A stretch of DNA of 19,932 nucleotides from NCBI GenBank assembly GCA_050180235.1, contig JBFXEJ010000110.1, positions 1 to 19,932 of the forward strand, read 5' to 3'. Below are positions 1 to 7,742 of this stretch, piece by piece. The notes under the pieces were generated by a model, which saw only the letters and a program-made list of their open reading frames with translations, made no database searches and was not told where the DNA came from. Each line of letters opens with the position of its first letter. The stretch's first letter is position 1. This DNA is from JAABRU01 sp050180235 (lineage in GTDB: Bacteria; Desulfobacterota; Desulfobacteria; Desulfobacterales; Desulfococcaceae). The translations under genes and the position numbers were made by a program.

Positions 1-944
1 ATCTGTGTGAAGATTTCCTCATCTGATACAGATGTATACATCGCCATTTCCTCATTGAGCATGGGAATGGGAATGCCCAGACCCACAGACATAGAACATC
101 CGTAGCCCTGCATACTTACCCCTTTGAGCCATTCCGGACTCATCTGTTTCATATCGCCCATGACAAAAAGGGTTCCCGCAGGCGTGAGGGGCACACCTTT
201 TTCCGTGCGGTTCACAACCGGTTTATGCTGGGTTCCATGCCAGGTGACATAGCCCACACCGCCACCGAGAAAAATCCTGGTTCCCAGACCAATGGTTTTA
301 TAATAAGGATCATTGAGCAGGGGGCTGAGCTGTCCTGCGGAACAGTAATTGGCGTTTCCGGCTTTGGGTTTCAATGTGCCCATATAAGTGTAAACAGTCC
401 GGTTGGTGAGATTGACCGCACAGTTGTAATTCTGATACCCGTTACGGGGATTGCAGAGGATCGCATTGGGCAGAGTTTCCAGATCAATCCGTTTTTCCAC
501 CTTCTGACTGGGATAGCAGGTTGTGCCGTAGCCTGTGGCCAGCAGATGCACCTTTTTTCCGGCCAGCAGATCCTCTATCACATGTCCTCCGCCATAGTTG
601 AATTCACCCGGATGCACCTTGTTCAGGGGATCATCCTCACAGGGTTCGGTCGCACCGATATAGCAGTCAACAGCAGCGATTCCCCCATAGGCCGGAACCT
701 TGTTGAGCCATACCTTTGATGCCCTGACAGCCGGTGCGGAATGTCCGAAATTGATAAAAGCGCCGGAGGAACACATGGGCGCAAAGGTTCCGGTTGTCAC
801 AACATCCACCTCCCGCGCGGCTTCCTCGGGGCCGTTTTCCTTCACAATGCCGATAATCTCTTCGGCTGTCACCACCACGGCTTTCCCAGCCCTGATTTTT
901 TCATTGATTTCCTGATAGGTTTTGCTGACTTTGTGACTGCTCAT
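1..944 (-). CDS. DUF39 homocysteine biosynthesis protein (partial, runs off left edge)
   Basis: Read on the minus strand from the ATG at 944-942, the frame stays open for 314 codons to the window edge, so the C-terminus is missing. The protein resembles the DUF39/HcyBio family (COG1900), which in methanogens and several sulfate reducers takes part in making homocysteine directly from aspartate semialdehyde and a reduced sulfur source, without the usual O-acylhomoserine route. What is visible: a TFAPMCSSGAF segment whose Cys58 matches the conserved catalytic-type cysteine of the family, AVDCYIGATEP near residue 91, FNYGGGHVIEDLLAGK near 116 and GLGTRIFLGGGVGYVTWHGT near 219. The start is supported by AGAAGGAG six bases upstream and by ATGA overlap with the stop of the M23 peptidase gene, so translation is probably coupled. 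The family's usual iron-sulfur/NIL partner and any CBS domains would lie outside the window. Confidence 0.88.
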   Translation of the reverse strand, partial: MSSHKVSKTYQEINEKIRAGKAVVVTAEEIIGIVKENGPEEAAREVDVVTTGTFAPMCSSGAFINFGHSAPAVRASKVWLNKVPAYGGIAAVDCYIGATEPCEDDPLNKVHPGEFNYGGGHVIEDLLAGKKVHLLATGYGTTCYPSQKVEKRIDLETLPNAILCNPRNGYQNYNCAVNLTNRTVYTYMGTLKPKAGNANYCSAGQLSPLLNDPYYKTIGLGTRIFLGGGVGYVTWHGTQHKPVVNRTEKGVPLTPAGTLFVMGDMKQMSPEWLKGVSMQGYGCSMSVGLGIPIPMLNEEMAMYTSVSDEEIFTQ

Positions 945-2341
945 CGAGTGCTCCTTCTGTCTGTTTTATTCCCTTTTATCTCTTTTATCTTTAAATTAAT
1001 ATGGTTTTTGATCCAGGCAGGATCCCACCATTCCAGAGGATTGACAAAGGTATTGTGCACAAGCATTCCGAAATGCAGATGATCACCGCCTGCCATGCCG
1101 GTGGTTCCTGTTCTGCCGATAATATCCCCTCTGGAAACCGTCTGACCCGGCTTTACATCAATACTGCTCAGGTGGGAATACAGACTGAAGACACCGAAAC
1201 CATGATCTATCATCACAGTTTCCCCGTATATGCCCACATAGCCTGTGAAAACCACTTTCCCGTTATTTGCAGCCGGAATCGGAGCCTGGGCCAGGGACGC
1301 GAGATCAACACCCAGATGTACCTGAGCGTCAATTTTCTGTCCGTTATAGCGGTATTCCCGGTGATCTGCAAAACCTGCCTGGGGAGCAGTGCCGGGCATC
1401 CGCAGAAAAAATTCCTGCCAGTAAAGGATATTTTCCGTCTGTTCCCCAAGTTTTATGAAATGCTCTGTATTGACCACCCGGAATTTCCGGTTGACCTCCA
1501 GAAACTTTTCCAGGGGACTTATATCCGTCTTTTCCAGCATCTCGTCAAATTCCGACATTTTTTCATTGAGAAAAGTGTCAGAAATATTCAGAACATCTTC
1601 TTTGAATTTCCGGTTTCCGATATAATGGGAAAATCCGGCTTTGACCAAATTCCCGGCCCGGTCTTCAGCCTCTATAACAAGGGATGTGCCGCTCCCCTGC
1701 GTATAATCCAGAGCTATAAAACACAGATACACATTTTCATCCTTAATATCTTCAAGTTTTGCTGCGGAACGGCCGGGGAAGAAATTGTTTCCCACCCTCA
1801 CCCCGCTTACCGGACAGGGTTCGGACAGTCTGTAAATCACCAGCCCGGCTCCGCCCTGGCTGATATTGTGCTGCTGGCTGAGAACCGTTATTCTGGGCGG
1901 ACGGGTGTCAATATACACATCCCGGATGATTTCGCTTTTGTTTCCGTGCCACCAGGATCGCCATGAATAATCCTGGACAATAATCTGAAAAACAGTTTTT
2001 CCGTCTTCAAGACCCAGTTTTTTCGGTTCGATCTTCAGATCAATGTTTCCACTCTTTGTCTCGCCTGTGCCGAAAAAACCTGTGGAAGAAAACACTTTTT
2101 CCAGGACTGCCGTTTTTTTCCCGTCTCTTTCCAGAAAAACAAGAACCTTCCGAAGCCCGCTTTTTTCATCAGATGCGGAAATGGATATTTCGTGTGAAGC
2201 CCGGATGCCGTCGGATATTCCGCTGGTCTTCACAAGGGGAGGAGTCCCCTCCAGCCGTATTCCCAAAAACCAGATCAAAAAAATGAGGAGTATCCCCCCC
2301 ATGCCTGCCAAAAACCGGATTTTCAATGTTTTCAGATTCAT
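941..2341 (-). CDS. Membrane-anchored M23 (LytM-type) metallopeptidase
   Basis: The protein is predicted at 466 residues if it starts at the ATG at 2341-2339; an in-frame TTG at 2389 would add 16 polar residues before the membrane segment. A TAAGG lies eight to nine bases before the ATG. Residues about 10-28 form one hydrophobic helix after a basic start, so the bulk is likely periplasmic. Residues about 45-250 look like beta-rich, Ig-like modules (for example SASDEKSGL), followed by a helical linker and a C-terminal M23/lysostaphin fold from about 335. The full zinc and catalytic set is present: His342 and Asp346 in HLGVD, His390 in YSHLSS, and His421/His423 in DHLHFG. The family cuts peptide cross-links in peptidoglycan or acts in cell-wall remodelling; the substrate here is inferred. 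Its TGA overlaps the start of the DUF39 gene, an odd metabolic partner. Confidence 0.9.
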   Translation of the reverse strand: MNLKTLKIRFLAGMGGILLIFLIWFLGIRLEGTPPLVKTSGISDGIRASHEISISASDEKSGLRKVLVFLERDGKKTAVLEKVFSSTGFFGTGETKSGNIDLKIEPKKLGLEDGKTVFQIIVQDYSWRSWWHGNKSEIIRDVYIDTRPPRITVLSQQHNISQGGAGLVIYRLSEPCPVSGVRVGNNFFPGRSAAKLEDIKDENVYLCFIALDYTQGSGTSLVIEAEDRAGNLVKAGFSHYIGNRKFKEDVLNISDTFLNEKMSEFDEMLEKTDISPLEKFLEVNRKFRVVNTEHFIKLGEQTENILYWQEFFLRMPGTAPQAGFADHREYRYNGQKIDAQVHLGVDLASLAQAPIPAANNGKVVFTGYVGIYGETVMIDHGFGVFSLYSHLSSIDVKPGQTVSRGDIIGRTGTTGMAGGDHLHFGMLVHNTFVNPLEWWDPAWIKNHINLKIKEIKGNKTDRRSTR

Positions 2342-2385
2342 TTTCAATACCTTATTTTTCTCCTTTTCTTGAATTTTCTGTCCGG

Positions 2386-2414
2386 ACAATAGCAGGTAAA
2401 TTTTCAGGAATCAA
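2386..2414 (-). promoter_or_regulatory. Putative sigma-70-type promoter of the M23-DUF39 unit
   Basis: On the minus strand TTGATT (2414-2409) and TATTGT (2391-2386) are separated by 17 bases, each matching four of six consensus positions. The -10 lies about 45 bases before the chosen ATG of the peptidase gene. Spacing is ideal but the hexamers are only moderate, so this is a candidate. Confidence 0.35.
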
Positions 2415-2433
2415 GGGTTGTTTTTTTCGTTTC

Positions 2434-2462
2434 TTGACTTTTCGCTGTTTGCACGGTAAACA
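2434..2462 (+). promoter_or_regulatory. Weak candidate promoter for the kdsA operon
   Basis: TTGACT at 2434-2439 is a good -35 match. Seventeen bases downstream is TAAACA (2457-2462), a poor -10. It lies about 100 bases upstream of kdsA in the divergent gap between the peptidase and kdsA. Nothing stronger is visible in that gap. Confidence 0.22.
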
Positions 2463-2560
2463 GGTATCAGAGATTAGGTGTCAGGATTCAGGCCGCCGGG
2501 CAGATAAATCTGTACACTGCAGGAGCCTGATTTGGAATATGGAAAGGAATACAGAATATT

Positions 2561-3361
2561 ATGGTGAAGACAGATTCTCCCGGGGTGAAAAAACCGCTGA
2601 TGCTGATTTCAGGCCCCTGTGTTATCGAAGATGAAAAATCAGCCTTTGATACTGCGGCTTTTCTGAAGGCCATGACAGATGACCTGAATATCCCCTTTGT
2701 TTTCAAGGCATCCTATGATAAAGCCAACCGGACATCCCTCAGTTCTTACAGAGGGCCGGGAATGGCCGGCGGACTTGAAATTCTGGGACGCATAAAAAAA
2801 GAACTGGGGGTTCGGGTGCTGTCGGACGTGCACCGGATCAGCGAGGTGGAACCTGCCGCAAAGATTCTGGATATTATCCAGATTCCCGCTTTTCTGTGCA
2901 GACAGACGGATCTGGTTCTGGCCGTTGCCCGGACCGGGAAAACAGTGAACGTGAAAAAGGGACAGTTTCTTGCGCCCTGGGATGTTGTCAACATCGTGGA
3001 AAAAATCACTTCCGCTGGAAACAGCCGGATTCTGATTACAGACAGGGGCACGTCATTCGGGTATAACAATCTGGTGGCCGATTTCCGTGCCATCCCCATT
3101 ATGCAGCAGACCGGATTTCCGGTGATCTTTGACGCTACCCACAGCGTTCAGCTTCCGGGCGGAGCCGGAAAATCATCCGGAGGCCAGCGGGATTTCGCTC
3201 CGGTTCTGGCACGCGCGGCTGTTGCCGCAGGCGCGGACGGTATATTTCTGGAAGTGCACAAAGATCCGGACAAAGCCCTGTGTGACGGCCCAAATTCACT
3301 GCCTTTGGACAGTATGCACAGTCTTATAGCCCAGTTAAAGGCCATCCGGGAGCTGCTGTGA
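2561..3361 (+). CDS. kdsA: 3-deoxy-D-manno-octulosonate-8-phosphate synthase
   Basis: KdsA condenses phosphoenolpyruvate with arabinose 5-phosphate to give Kdo-8-phosphate, the first committed step to the Kdo of lipopolysaccharide; it is cytoplasmic. The 266-residue protein has the usual family length and hallmarks: FVFKASYDKANR (about 47-58), SYRGPGMAGG, IQIPAFLCRQTDL, NVKKGQFL, FDATHSVQLPGG and LEVHKDP. The N-terminal ISGPCVIED places a cysteine (Cys20) where metal-independent enzymes such as that of E. coli have asparagine. With the His in DATHS and the acidic LEVHKDPDKALCD segment, this predicts a class II, divalent-metal-dependent enzyme. The ATG at 2561 is preceded by AAGGA about 12 bases upstream, which is long spacing. 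It is the first gene of the plus-strand operon, and its TGA lies two bases before the preferred ATG of kdsC (a GTG start would overlap it). Confidence 0.95.
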   Translation: MVKTDSPGVKKPLMLISGPCVIEDEKSAFDTAAFLKAMTDDLNIPFVFKASYDKANRTSLSSYRGPGMAGGLEILGRIKKELGVRVLSDVHRISEVEPAAKILDIIQIPAFLCRQTDLVLAVARTGKTVNVKKGQFLAPWDVVNIVEKITSAGNSRILITDRGTSFGYNNLVADFRAIPIMQQTGFPVIFDATHSVQLPGGAGKSSGGQRDFAPVLARAAVAAGADGIFLEVHKDPDKALCDGPNSLPLDSMHSLIAQLKAIRELL

Positions 3362-3363
3362 AC

Positions 3364-3885
3364 ATGAAGGACAGTCTGGCAAATATCCGTCTGCTGCTTC
3401 TGGATGTTGACGGCGTTCTGACTGACGGCAGTATTATGTACCAGGCTGATGGTACGGAAATCAAATGCTTTAATGCAAAAGACGGTCTGGGAATCCGGCT
3501 CCTCATGGAATCCGGGATACAGGTGGGCATTGTAACGGGCCGATCATCACCTGCCCTTATCCAACGCTGCCGGAATCTGGGTATCAGCCTTATCTTTGAC
3601 GGTGTGAAAGACAAGGGGGCGGTGCTGGAAGATATAATGAGTCAGACCGGGGTAAGCGCGGAGGAAACAGCTTTTGCCGGTGATGATCTTCCGGATATTG
3701 GACTTATGCGCCGTGTGGGATTTTCTGCGGCAGTTGCAGATGCGCATGAGGCTGTCCGGCAGGAGGCTGCTATGGTGACGGTTCGGGAAGGTGGCAGGGG
3801 AGCAGTACGGGAAATCTGCGAGGCCATACTCAAAGCCCGGGGGGCCTGGGAGAAAACTGTGGAAGGATTCCGATGCGTGCGCTGA
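3364..3885 (+). CDS. kdsC: 3-deoxy-D-manno-octulosonate-8-phosphate phosphatase (HAD superfamily)
   Basis: KdsC removes the phosphate from Kdo-8-phosphate to give free Kdo, the step after KdsA. The 173-residue protein is a small C0-type HAD phosphatase. Motif I is LLLDVDGVLTDGS with nucleophile Asp14 and acid/base Asp16, motif II is IVTGRSS, the lysine lies in KDKGAVLEDI, and motif IV is FAGDDLPDIGLM. I prefer the ATG at 3364. A GTG at 3358 in the same frame overlaps the kdsA stop and would add two residues. The gene overlaps lptC by 13 bases. KdsC enzymes are tetramers with no cap domain, consistent with the short length. Confidence 0.94.
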   Translation: MKDSLANIRLLLLDVDGVLTDGSIMYQADGTEIKCFNAKDGLGIRLLMESGIQVGIVTGRSSPALIQRCRNLGISLIFDGVKDKGAVLEDIMSQTGVSAEETAFAGDDLPDIGLMRRVGFSAAVADAHEAVRQEAAMVTVREGGRGAVREICEAILKARGAWEKTVEGFRCVR

Positions 3886-4466
3886 AAAAAAAAATCAGTT
3901 CCAAAGGGATAAAAATCTTTCTGTTTTCCCTTATGGTGATTATATTTTGTGCTGTATTGTTTGTCTTTGCCGGATACCGGAGGATACGTGACAAATCCGC
4001 AGAATTTGTCTCCTCCGCCCGGGAAGGCGCAGGCATGACCCTCAGCCGGGTGTACCAGACAGCCAGCAGGGACGGGGTACCGGCATGGAAACTGAATGCA
4101 GATTCGGTATATTATATGAATGAGGGAAATCAGGCTGTATTTGAGAATCCGTTTCTGATATTTTTTCTCAAAGATAACCGGCAGGCCAGTCTGAAAGCCG
4201 GCCGGGGCACTCTGAAGACAGATTCCAATGATTTGGAAATGAAGGGAAATGTGCTCATGGAGAGCGATATCTGGACACTGGAGACCGGGGAACTGAAGTA
4301 CCGGCATGACAAAAAATTGTTTTTCTCGGATGTTCCGGTGAAAATCAGGGAAAACAGCAGAGATATGGAACTGTCCGCAGATTCAGCCACACTTGATCTG
4401 GACGCGGGAAAGGCCGTATTCAAAGGCAATGTAAAGGGGACCTTCGGTGATAACATCTCCCTGTAA
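3873..4466 (+). CDS. lptC: LPS export system protein LptC
   Basis: LptC is the single-pass inner-membrane protein that takes LPS from the LptB2FG transporter and hands it to LptA in the periplasm. The 197-residue product has a basic N-terminus (MRALKKKISSKG), one membrane helix at about 13-34 and a periplasmic beta-jellyroll region rich in short strands (LKTDSNDLEMKGNVLMESD, LDLDAGKAVFKGNVKGTF), typical of the LptA/LptC/OstA-like fold. Assignment rests on topology, the repeat pattern and position between kdsC and lptA-lptB. The ATG lies inside the end of kdsC, and ten consecutive A residues cover codons 4-6 right at the kdsC stop. The 3' end overlaps lptA by 20 bases. Confidence 0.88.
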   Translation: MRALKKKISSKGIKIFLFSLMVIIFCAVLFVFAGYRRIRDKSAEFVSSAREGAGMTLSRVYQTASRDGVPAWKLNADSVYYMNEGNQAVFENPFLIFFLKDNRQASLKAGRGTLKTDSNDLEMKGNVLMESDIWTLETGELKYRHDKKLFFSDVPVKIRENSRDMELSADSATLDLDAGKAVFKGNVKGTFGDNISL

Positions 4467-5016
4467 AAAGATATGGATTGATTCCTGCCGGATCATTGCC
4501 GCCTTTGCGGTATTTTTCTGCATGGTCAGCACATCTGCCGCACAGCCGGCTTCCCCGAAAGCCGAAAGCGGGAGTCAGCGGATTCAGATTTCAGCGGAAA
4601 GCCTTGAGGCGGACGATGCAAAAAAATATGCGGAATTTGCAGGCAATGTCAGGGCAGTGCAGGGCGAAACAGTTATCACCTCGGATCGTCTGAAAATATT
4701 TTATGAGGGAAATCCGGCCTCACGCGATGAAAAAAAAGAAAAAGCCCTGGAAAACACCGGGGATGCCATTCAGAAAATCGTGGCCTCCGGCAATGTGAAA
4801 ATCCGTTTTGACAATATGGATGCGCAGGCCAGTGAGGCTGTATATACCACGGCTGACAGGATACTGGTTCTCAGCGGACCGGGCGCGCGCATCCGCAAAC
4901 CCGACAGCGGTGAAATTACCGGCAATAAAATTATTATCCGCCGGGATGACGGAAGAATCCGGTTCGAAGGCGGTGTGGAGGGTTTTCTCCTGCCGGGCGA
5001 GAAAGGACTGAACTGA
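4447..5016 (+). CDS. lptA: LPS transport periplasmic protein LptA
   Basis: LptA forms the periplasmic bridge that carries LPS from LptC to the outer-membrane LptD/E. The 189-residue protein begins at GTG 4447, supported by AAGGGGA about six bases upstream and by the fact that this start gives a complete signal peptide: a basic start, hydrophobic IIAAFAVFFCMV, then a likely cleavage near STSAAQ. The mature part shows OstA-like beta repeats: RIQISAESLEADDAKKYAEF, GNVRAVQGETVITSDRLKIF, IVASGNVKIRF, GEITGNKIIIRRDDGRIRFE. An acidic, Lys-rich insert (about residues 90-108) is longer than in E. coli LptA. The gene overlaps the end of lptC and lies one base before lptB, so the trio is probably translationally coupled. 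Confidence 0.9.
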   Translation: MITSPCKKIWIDSCRIIAAFAVFFCMVSTSAAQPASPKAESGSQRIQISAESLEADDAKKYAEFAGNVRAVQGETVITSDRLKIFYEGNPASRDEKKEKALENTGDAIQKIVASGNVKIRFDNMDAQASEAVYTTADRILVLSGPGARIRKPDSGEITGNKIIIRRDDGRIRFEGGVEGFLLPGEKGLN

Positions 5017-5017
5017 T

Positions 5018-5740
5018 ATGACGGTACTGTCACTCCGGGAACTGGTCAGGTTCTACCGGGGACGGCCCGCGGTCAGTTCTGTCAGTCTGTATGTGGAAAG
5101 CGGTACTGTGGTAGGACTGCTGGGACCCAACGGCGCTGGCAAAACCACCACCTTTTATATGGCCGTGGGACTGATCCGTCCGGACCGGGGGCAGGTTTTT
5201 ATTGACGAAGAGGAGATTACCTCTTTTCCCATGTATCTTCGTGCGCGCAAAGGCGTGGGATATCTGCCCCAGGAAAATTCGGTATTCAGAAAACTGACCG
5301 TAATGCAGAATATTATGGCCATACTGGAATTTTTTCCCCTTTCCAAATCAGAAAGGGAACAGCGGACAGTGATGCTGCTCGATGAACTGGGCATCCGGCA
5401 TCTGGCGGACAGGAAGGCCGGGGTGCTTTCCGGCGGAGAACGCAGGAGACTGGAAATCTCACGGGCTTTGGCGACAAACCCCGCATTCATGCTGCTGGAT
5501 GAACCCTTTGCCGGAGTGGATCCTATGGCTGTCACGGATATAAAGAATATTATTGCACATCTCCGGGCCAGGGGCATCGGAATTCTCATATCCGATCATA
5601 ATGTCAGGGAAACCCTGAAGGCCTGTGATTACGCGTATATCATGAATGCCGGTCAGGTAATTGAATCCGGAAAACCCGAACAGATTGTGGTAAGCGAAAC
5701 TGCACGGCGTATTTATCTGGGAGAAGAATTCAGCTTATGA
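5018..5740 (+). CDS. lptB: LPS export ABC transporter ATPase LptB
   Basis: LptB is the cytoplasmic ATPase that powers extraction of LPS from the inner membrane with LptF/LptG, which are not in this window. The 240-residue protein has every ABC element: Walker A GPNGAGKT (36-43), Q-loop YLPQENSVF (Gln85), signature LSGGERRRLEISRAL (137-151), Walker B FMLLDE (157-162) with FAGVDP D-loop, and switch His194 in ISDHN. Length and motif spacing match the family closely. The ATG at 5018 is one base after the lptA stop, and rpoN follows 12 bases after the lptB stop. This order, lptB then rpoN, is conserved widely in Proteobacteria. Confidence 0.96.
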   Translation: MTVLSLRELVRFYRGRPAVSSVSLYVESGTVVGLLGPNGAGKTTTFYMAVGLIRPDRGQVFIDEEEITSFPMYLRARKGVGYLPQENSVFRKLTVMQNIMAILEFFPLSKSEREQRTVMLLDELGIRHLADRKAGVLSGGERRRLEISRALATNPAFMLLDEPFAGVDPMAVTDIKNIIAHLRARGIGILISDHNVRETLKACDYAYIMNAGQVIESGKPEQIVVSETARRIYLGEEFSL

Positions 5741-5752
5741 ACAGGGACAGTT

Positions 5753-7192
5753 ATGGGAATTGAAATCAGACAGCAGCTCAAACTCACGCAGCAGTTGGTT
5801 ATGACGCCACAGTTGCAGATGGCCATCAGACTCCTGCAGTTGTCGCGTCTGGAACTCATGGATGCCATCCGGCAGGAACTGGAGGAAAATCCTGCCCTGG
5901 AGGAGGTGCAGGAAAGCATCAGCCCGGAAGATCGTATCACAGATGCTGAAATTCCTGATCTGAAGACCGATGTGCCGGAAAAAGAAATCGTGATTGAGGA
6001 AAAAATCCGTGACGATATTGACTGGAGCAATTATATTGATGAATACAATACGCCCGGCAGAGCGAACTTTGAATCCGAAGACAGGGAATCCCCCCGGTAC
6101 GAGGCATTTATCGCGCAGAAAGAATCCCTTAGCGCACACCTGCTGTGGCAGTTTCTCATGACATCTCCGAACCCGGAGGAGGAAAAAATCGGAAGTCTGA
6201 TTATCGGCAATCTGAACAGCAACGGATTCCTGGATGTGCCGGTGGAGGATATTGCTGCTGTAAGCGGTTCCCGGCCGGAGAAAGTGGAAAATGTGCTGTC
6301 CATGCTCCAGACCTTTGATCCTGTGGGAGTATGCGCCCGGAATCTGAGTGAAAGTCTTCTGATCCAGGCACGGCATTTCAAATGTGATGACGAGATTGTG
6401 CTCCGGATTATCCGGGATCATCTCCCCCATCTGGAAAACAAAAACTACAGGGCCATTGCCAGAGCTTTGAAAACGACTCCGGAGAGAGTGGTGGCCGCTG
6501 TGAATGTCATCAAAGGCCTGGATCCCCGGCCCGGTCTGCAGTTCAGTGAGGAGGAATCCCATTATATTACGCCGGATATCTATGTTTACAAACACGATGA
6601 TGATTTCGTGATTGTTCTCAATGATGACGGCATGCCCCGGCTTCGGGTCAATTCCCTTTACCAGAATTCCGTGTCCAACGGGGCTCCGGTCAGTGATTCC
6701 GCACGGGATTATATGCAGGAAAAGATGCGTTCCGCCGCATGGCTGATCAAAAGCATTCACCAGAGACAGAAAACCATTTACCGGGTGATGGAAAGCATTC
6801 TGAAATTTCAGCGGGAGTTTTTTGAAAAAGGGATAGCGTATCTCAAACCCATGGTGCTGCGGGATGTGGCAGAGGATATTGAAATGCACGAATCCACCAT
6901 CAGCCGGGTCACCACCAACAAATACGCGTATACACCGCAGGGAATTTTTGAGCTGAAGTATTTTTTCAACAGTTCCATCAGCCGTGTGCACGGCGAGGCT
7001 GTGGCCTCTGCAAGTGTTCAGGACAGTATAAGGCAGATTATTGAGAGCGAAGATCCACAAAAACCTTACAGCGATGACAAAATAGCAAAAATGCTGGAAG
7101 ACAGTTCCAATATCAGCATTGCGCGGAGAACAGTGGCCAAGTACCGTGAAATGATGCGGATACTTCCATCCAACAAGCGAAAACAATACTAG
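5753..7192 (+). CDS. rpoN: RNA polymerase sigma-54 factor
   Basis: RpoN directs polymerase to -24/-12 promoters that need an AAA+ activator. The 479-residue protein has the Gln/Leu-rich activator-contact region I at the N-terminus (LKLTQQLVMTPQLQMAIRLL), an acidic region II (about 45-100), the core-binding domain, the helix-turn-helix around STISRVTTNKYAY, and the diagnostic RpoN box ARRTVAKYRE at about 457-466. Length is normal for the family. ATG 5753 follows a GGGACAG purine stretch just after lptB. I looked for GGCAC-N5-TTGC type promoters in the intergenic gaps and saw none that I trust. It sits with hpf, ptsN and rapZ as in many Proteobacteria. Confidence 0.97.
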   Translation: MGIEIRQQLKLTQQLVMTPQLQMAIRLLQLSRLELMDAIRQELEENPALEEVQESISPEDRITDAEIPDLKTDVPEKEIVIEEKIRDDIDWSNYIDEYNTPGRANFESEDRESPRYEAFIAQKESLSAHLLWQFLMTSPNPEEEKIGSLIIGNLNSNGFLDVPVEDIAAVSGSRPEKVENVLSMLQTFDPVGVCARNLSESLLIQARHFKCDDEIVLRIIRDHLPHLENKNYRAIARALKTTPERVVAAVNVIKGLDPRPGLQFSEEESHYITPDIYVYKHDDDFVIVLNDDGMPRLRVNSLYQNSVSNGAPVSDSARDYMQEKMRSAAWLIKSIHQRQKTIYRVMESILKFQREFFEKGIAYLKPMVLRDVAEDIEMHESTISRVTTNKYAYTPQGIFELKYFFNSSISRVHGEAVASASVQDSIRQIIESEDPQKPYSDDKIAKMLEDSSNISIARRTVAKYREMMRILPSNKRKQY

Positions 7193-7205
7193 AGGAGGAC
7201 AAATT

Positions 7206-7742
7206 ATGCAGACATCTGTTACCTTCAAGAACCTGGATCCTTCCGAGCCCCTGAAAGCATACGTCACGGAGAAACTCAACCGTTTCGACCGCTTTCTTGA
7301 CAATCCGGCGGAAGCCGGTGTGGTTCTCTCTGTGGAGAAATTCCGGCACATTGCCGAAATCAATATCATCGGCGACCGGCTGAAGATCAACGGCAGGGAG
7401 GAAACCGGTGACATGTACTCGGCAATTGACATGGTGCTGGACAAACTGGAAAAACAGATCAAAAAAAGCAAACAGAAAATCCGGGAGCGCAGGACGGATC
7501 GTAAGGGCGGAAAATCCGGGGATATGGGATTTGGCCAGGCAGGGACTTCCGATGATGAAAGCGGTGGGGAGATTATTGTCACAGCCATTGATTACAAACC
7601 CATGGATCCGGAAGAGGCTGTCATGCAGCTTGATCTCGCTGACGACAACTTTATTGTGTTCACCAATGCCAGAACCCAGCAGGTGAATGTGGTGTACCGG
7701 AGAAAAGACGGCAATTACGGTCTTGTACAGCCCAGTCTATGA
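7206..7742 (+). CDS. hpf: Ribosome hibernation-promoting factor, long form
   Basis: HPF binds the 30S decoding site in resting cells; the long form also carries a C-terminal domain that dimerises ribosomes into 100S particles. The 178-residue product has the S30AE fold at about 1-95 (QTSVTFKNLDPSEPLKAYV, AEINIIGDRLKINGREE), a charged Lys/Arg linker, and the long-form tail at about 122-178 (DYKPMDPEEAVMQLDLADDNFIVFTNARTQQ in part, then VNVVYRRKDGNYGLVQP). This differs from the short HPF found at the same place in E. coli. AGAGGAGG lies seven to eight bases before the ATG. Its TGA overlaps the ATG of a possible 61-residue reading frame. Confidence 0.93.
   Translation: MQTSVTFKNLDPSEPLKAYVTEKLNRFDRFLDNPAEAGVVLSVEKFRHIAEINIIGDRLKINGREETGDMYSAIDMVLDKLEKQIKKSKQKIRERRTDRKGGKSGDMGFGQAGTSDDESGGEIIVTAIDYKPMDPEEAVMQLDLADDNFIVFTNARTQQVNVVYRRKDGNYGLVQPSL

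Noticed and set aside
225..1082. Several plus-strand frames at the left end
   Set aside because: They are antisense to the DUF39 gene, which is open over the whole region on the minus strand with strong family sequence.
1001..1966. A 321-codon plus-strand frame opposite the M23 peptidase
   Set aside because: The minus strand has a complete M23 zinc site and membrane anchor; the plus frame is a shadow.
5735..7588. A 617-codon open frame on the minus strand across rpoN and hpf
   Set aside because: The plus strand encodes full-length rpoN and hpf with all motifs; the antisense frame has no recognisable domain and reflects codon bias.
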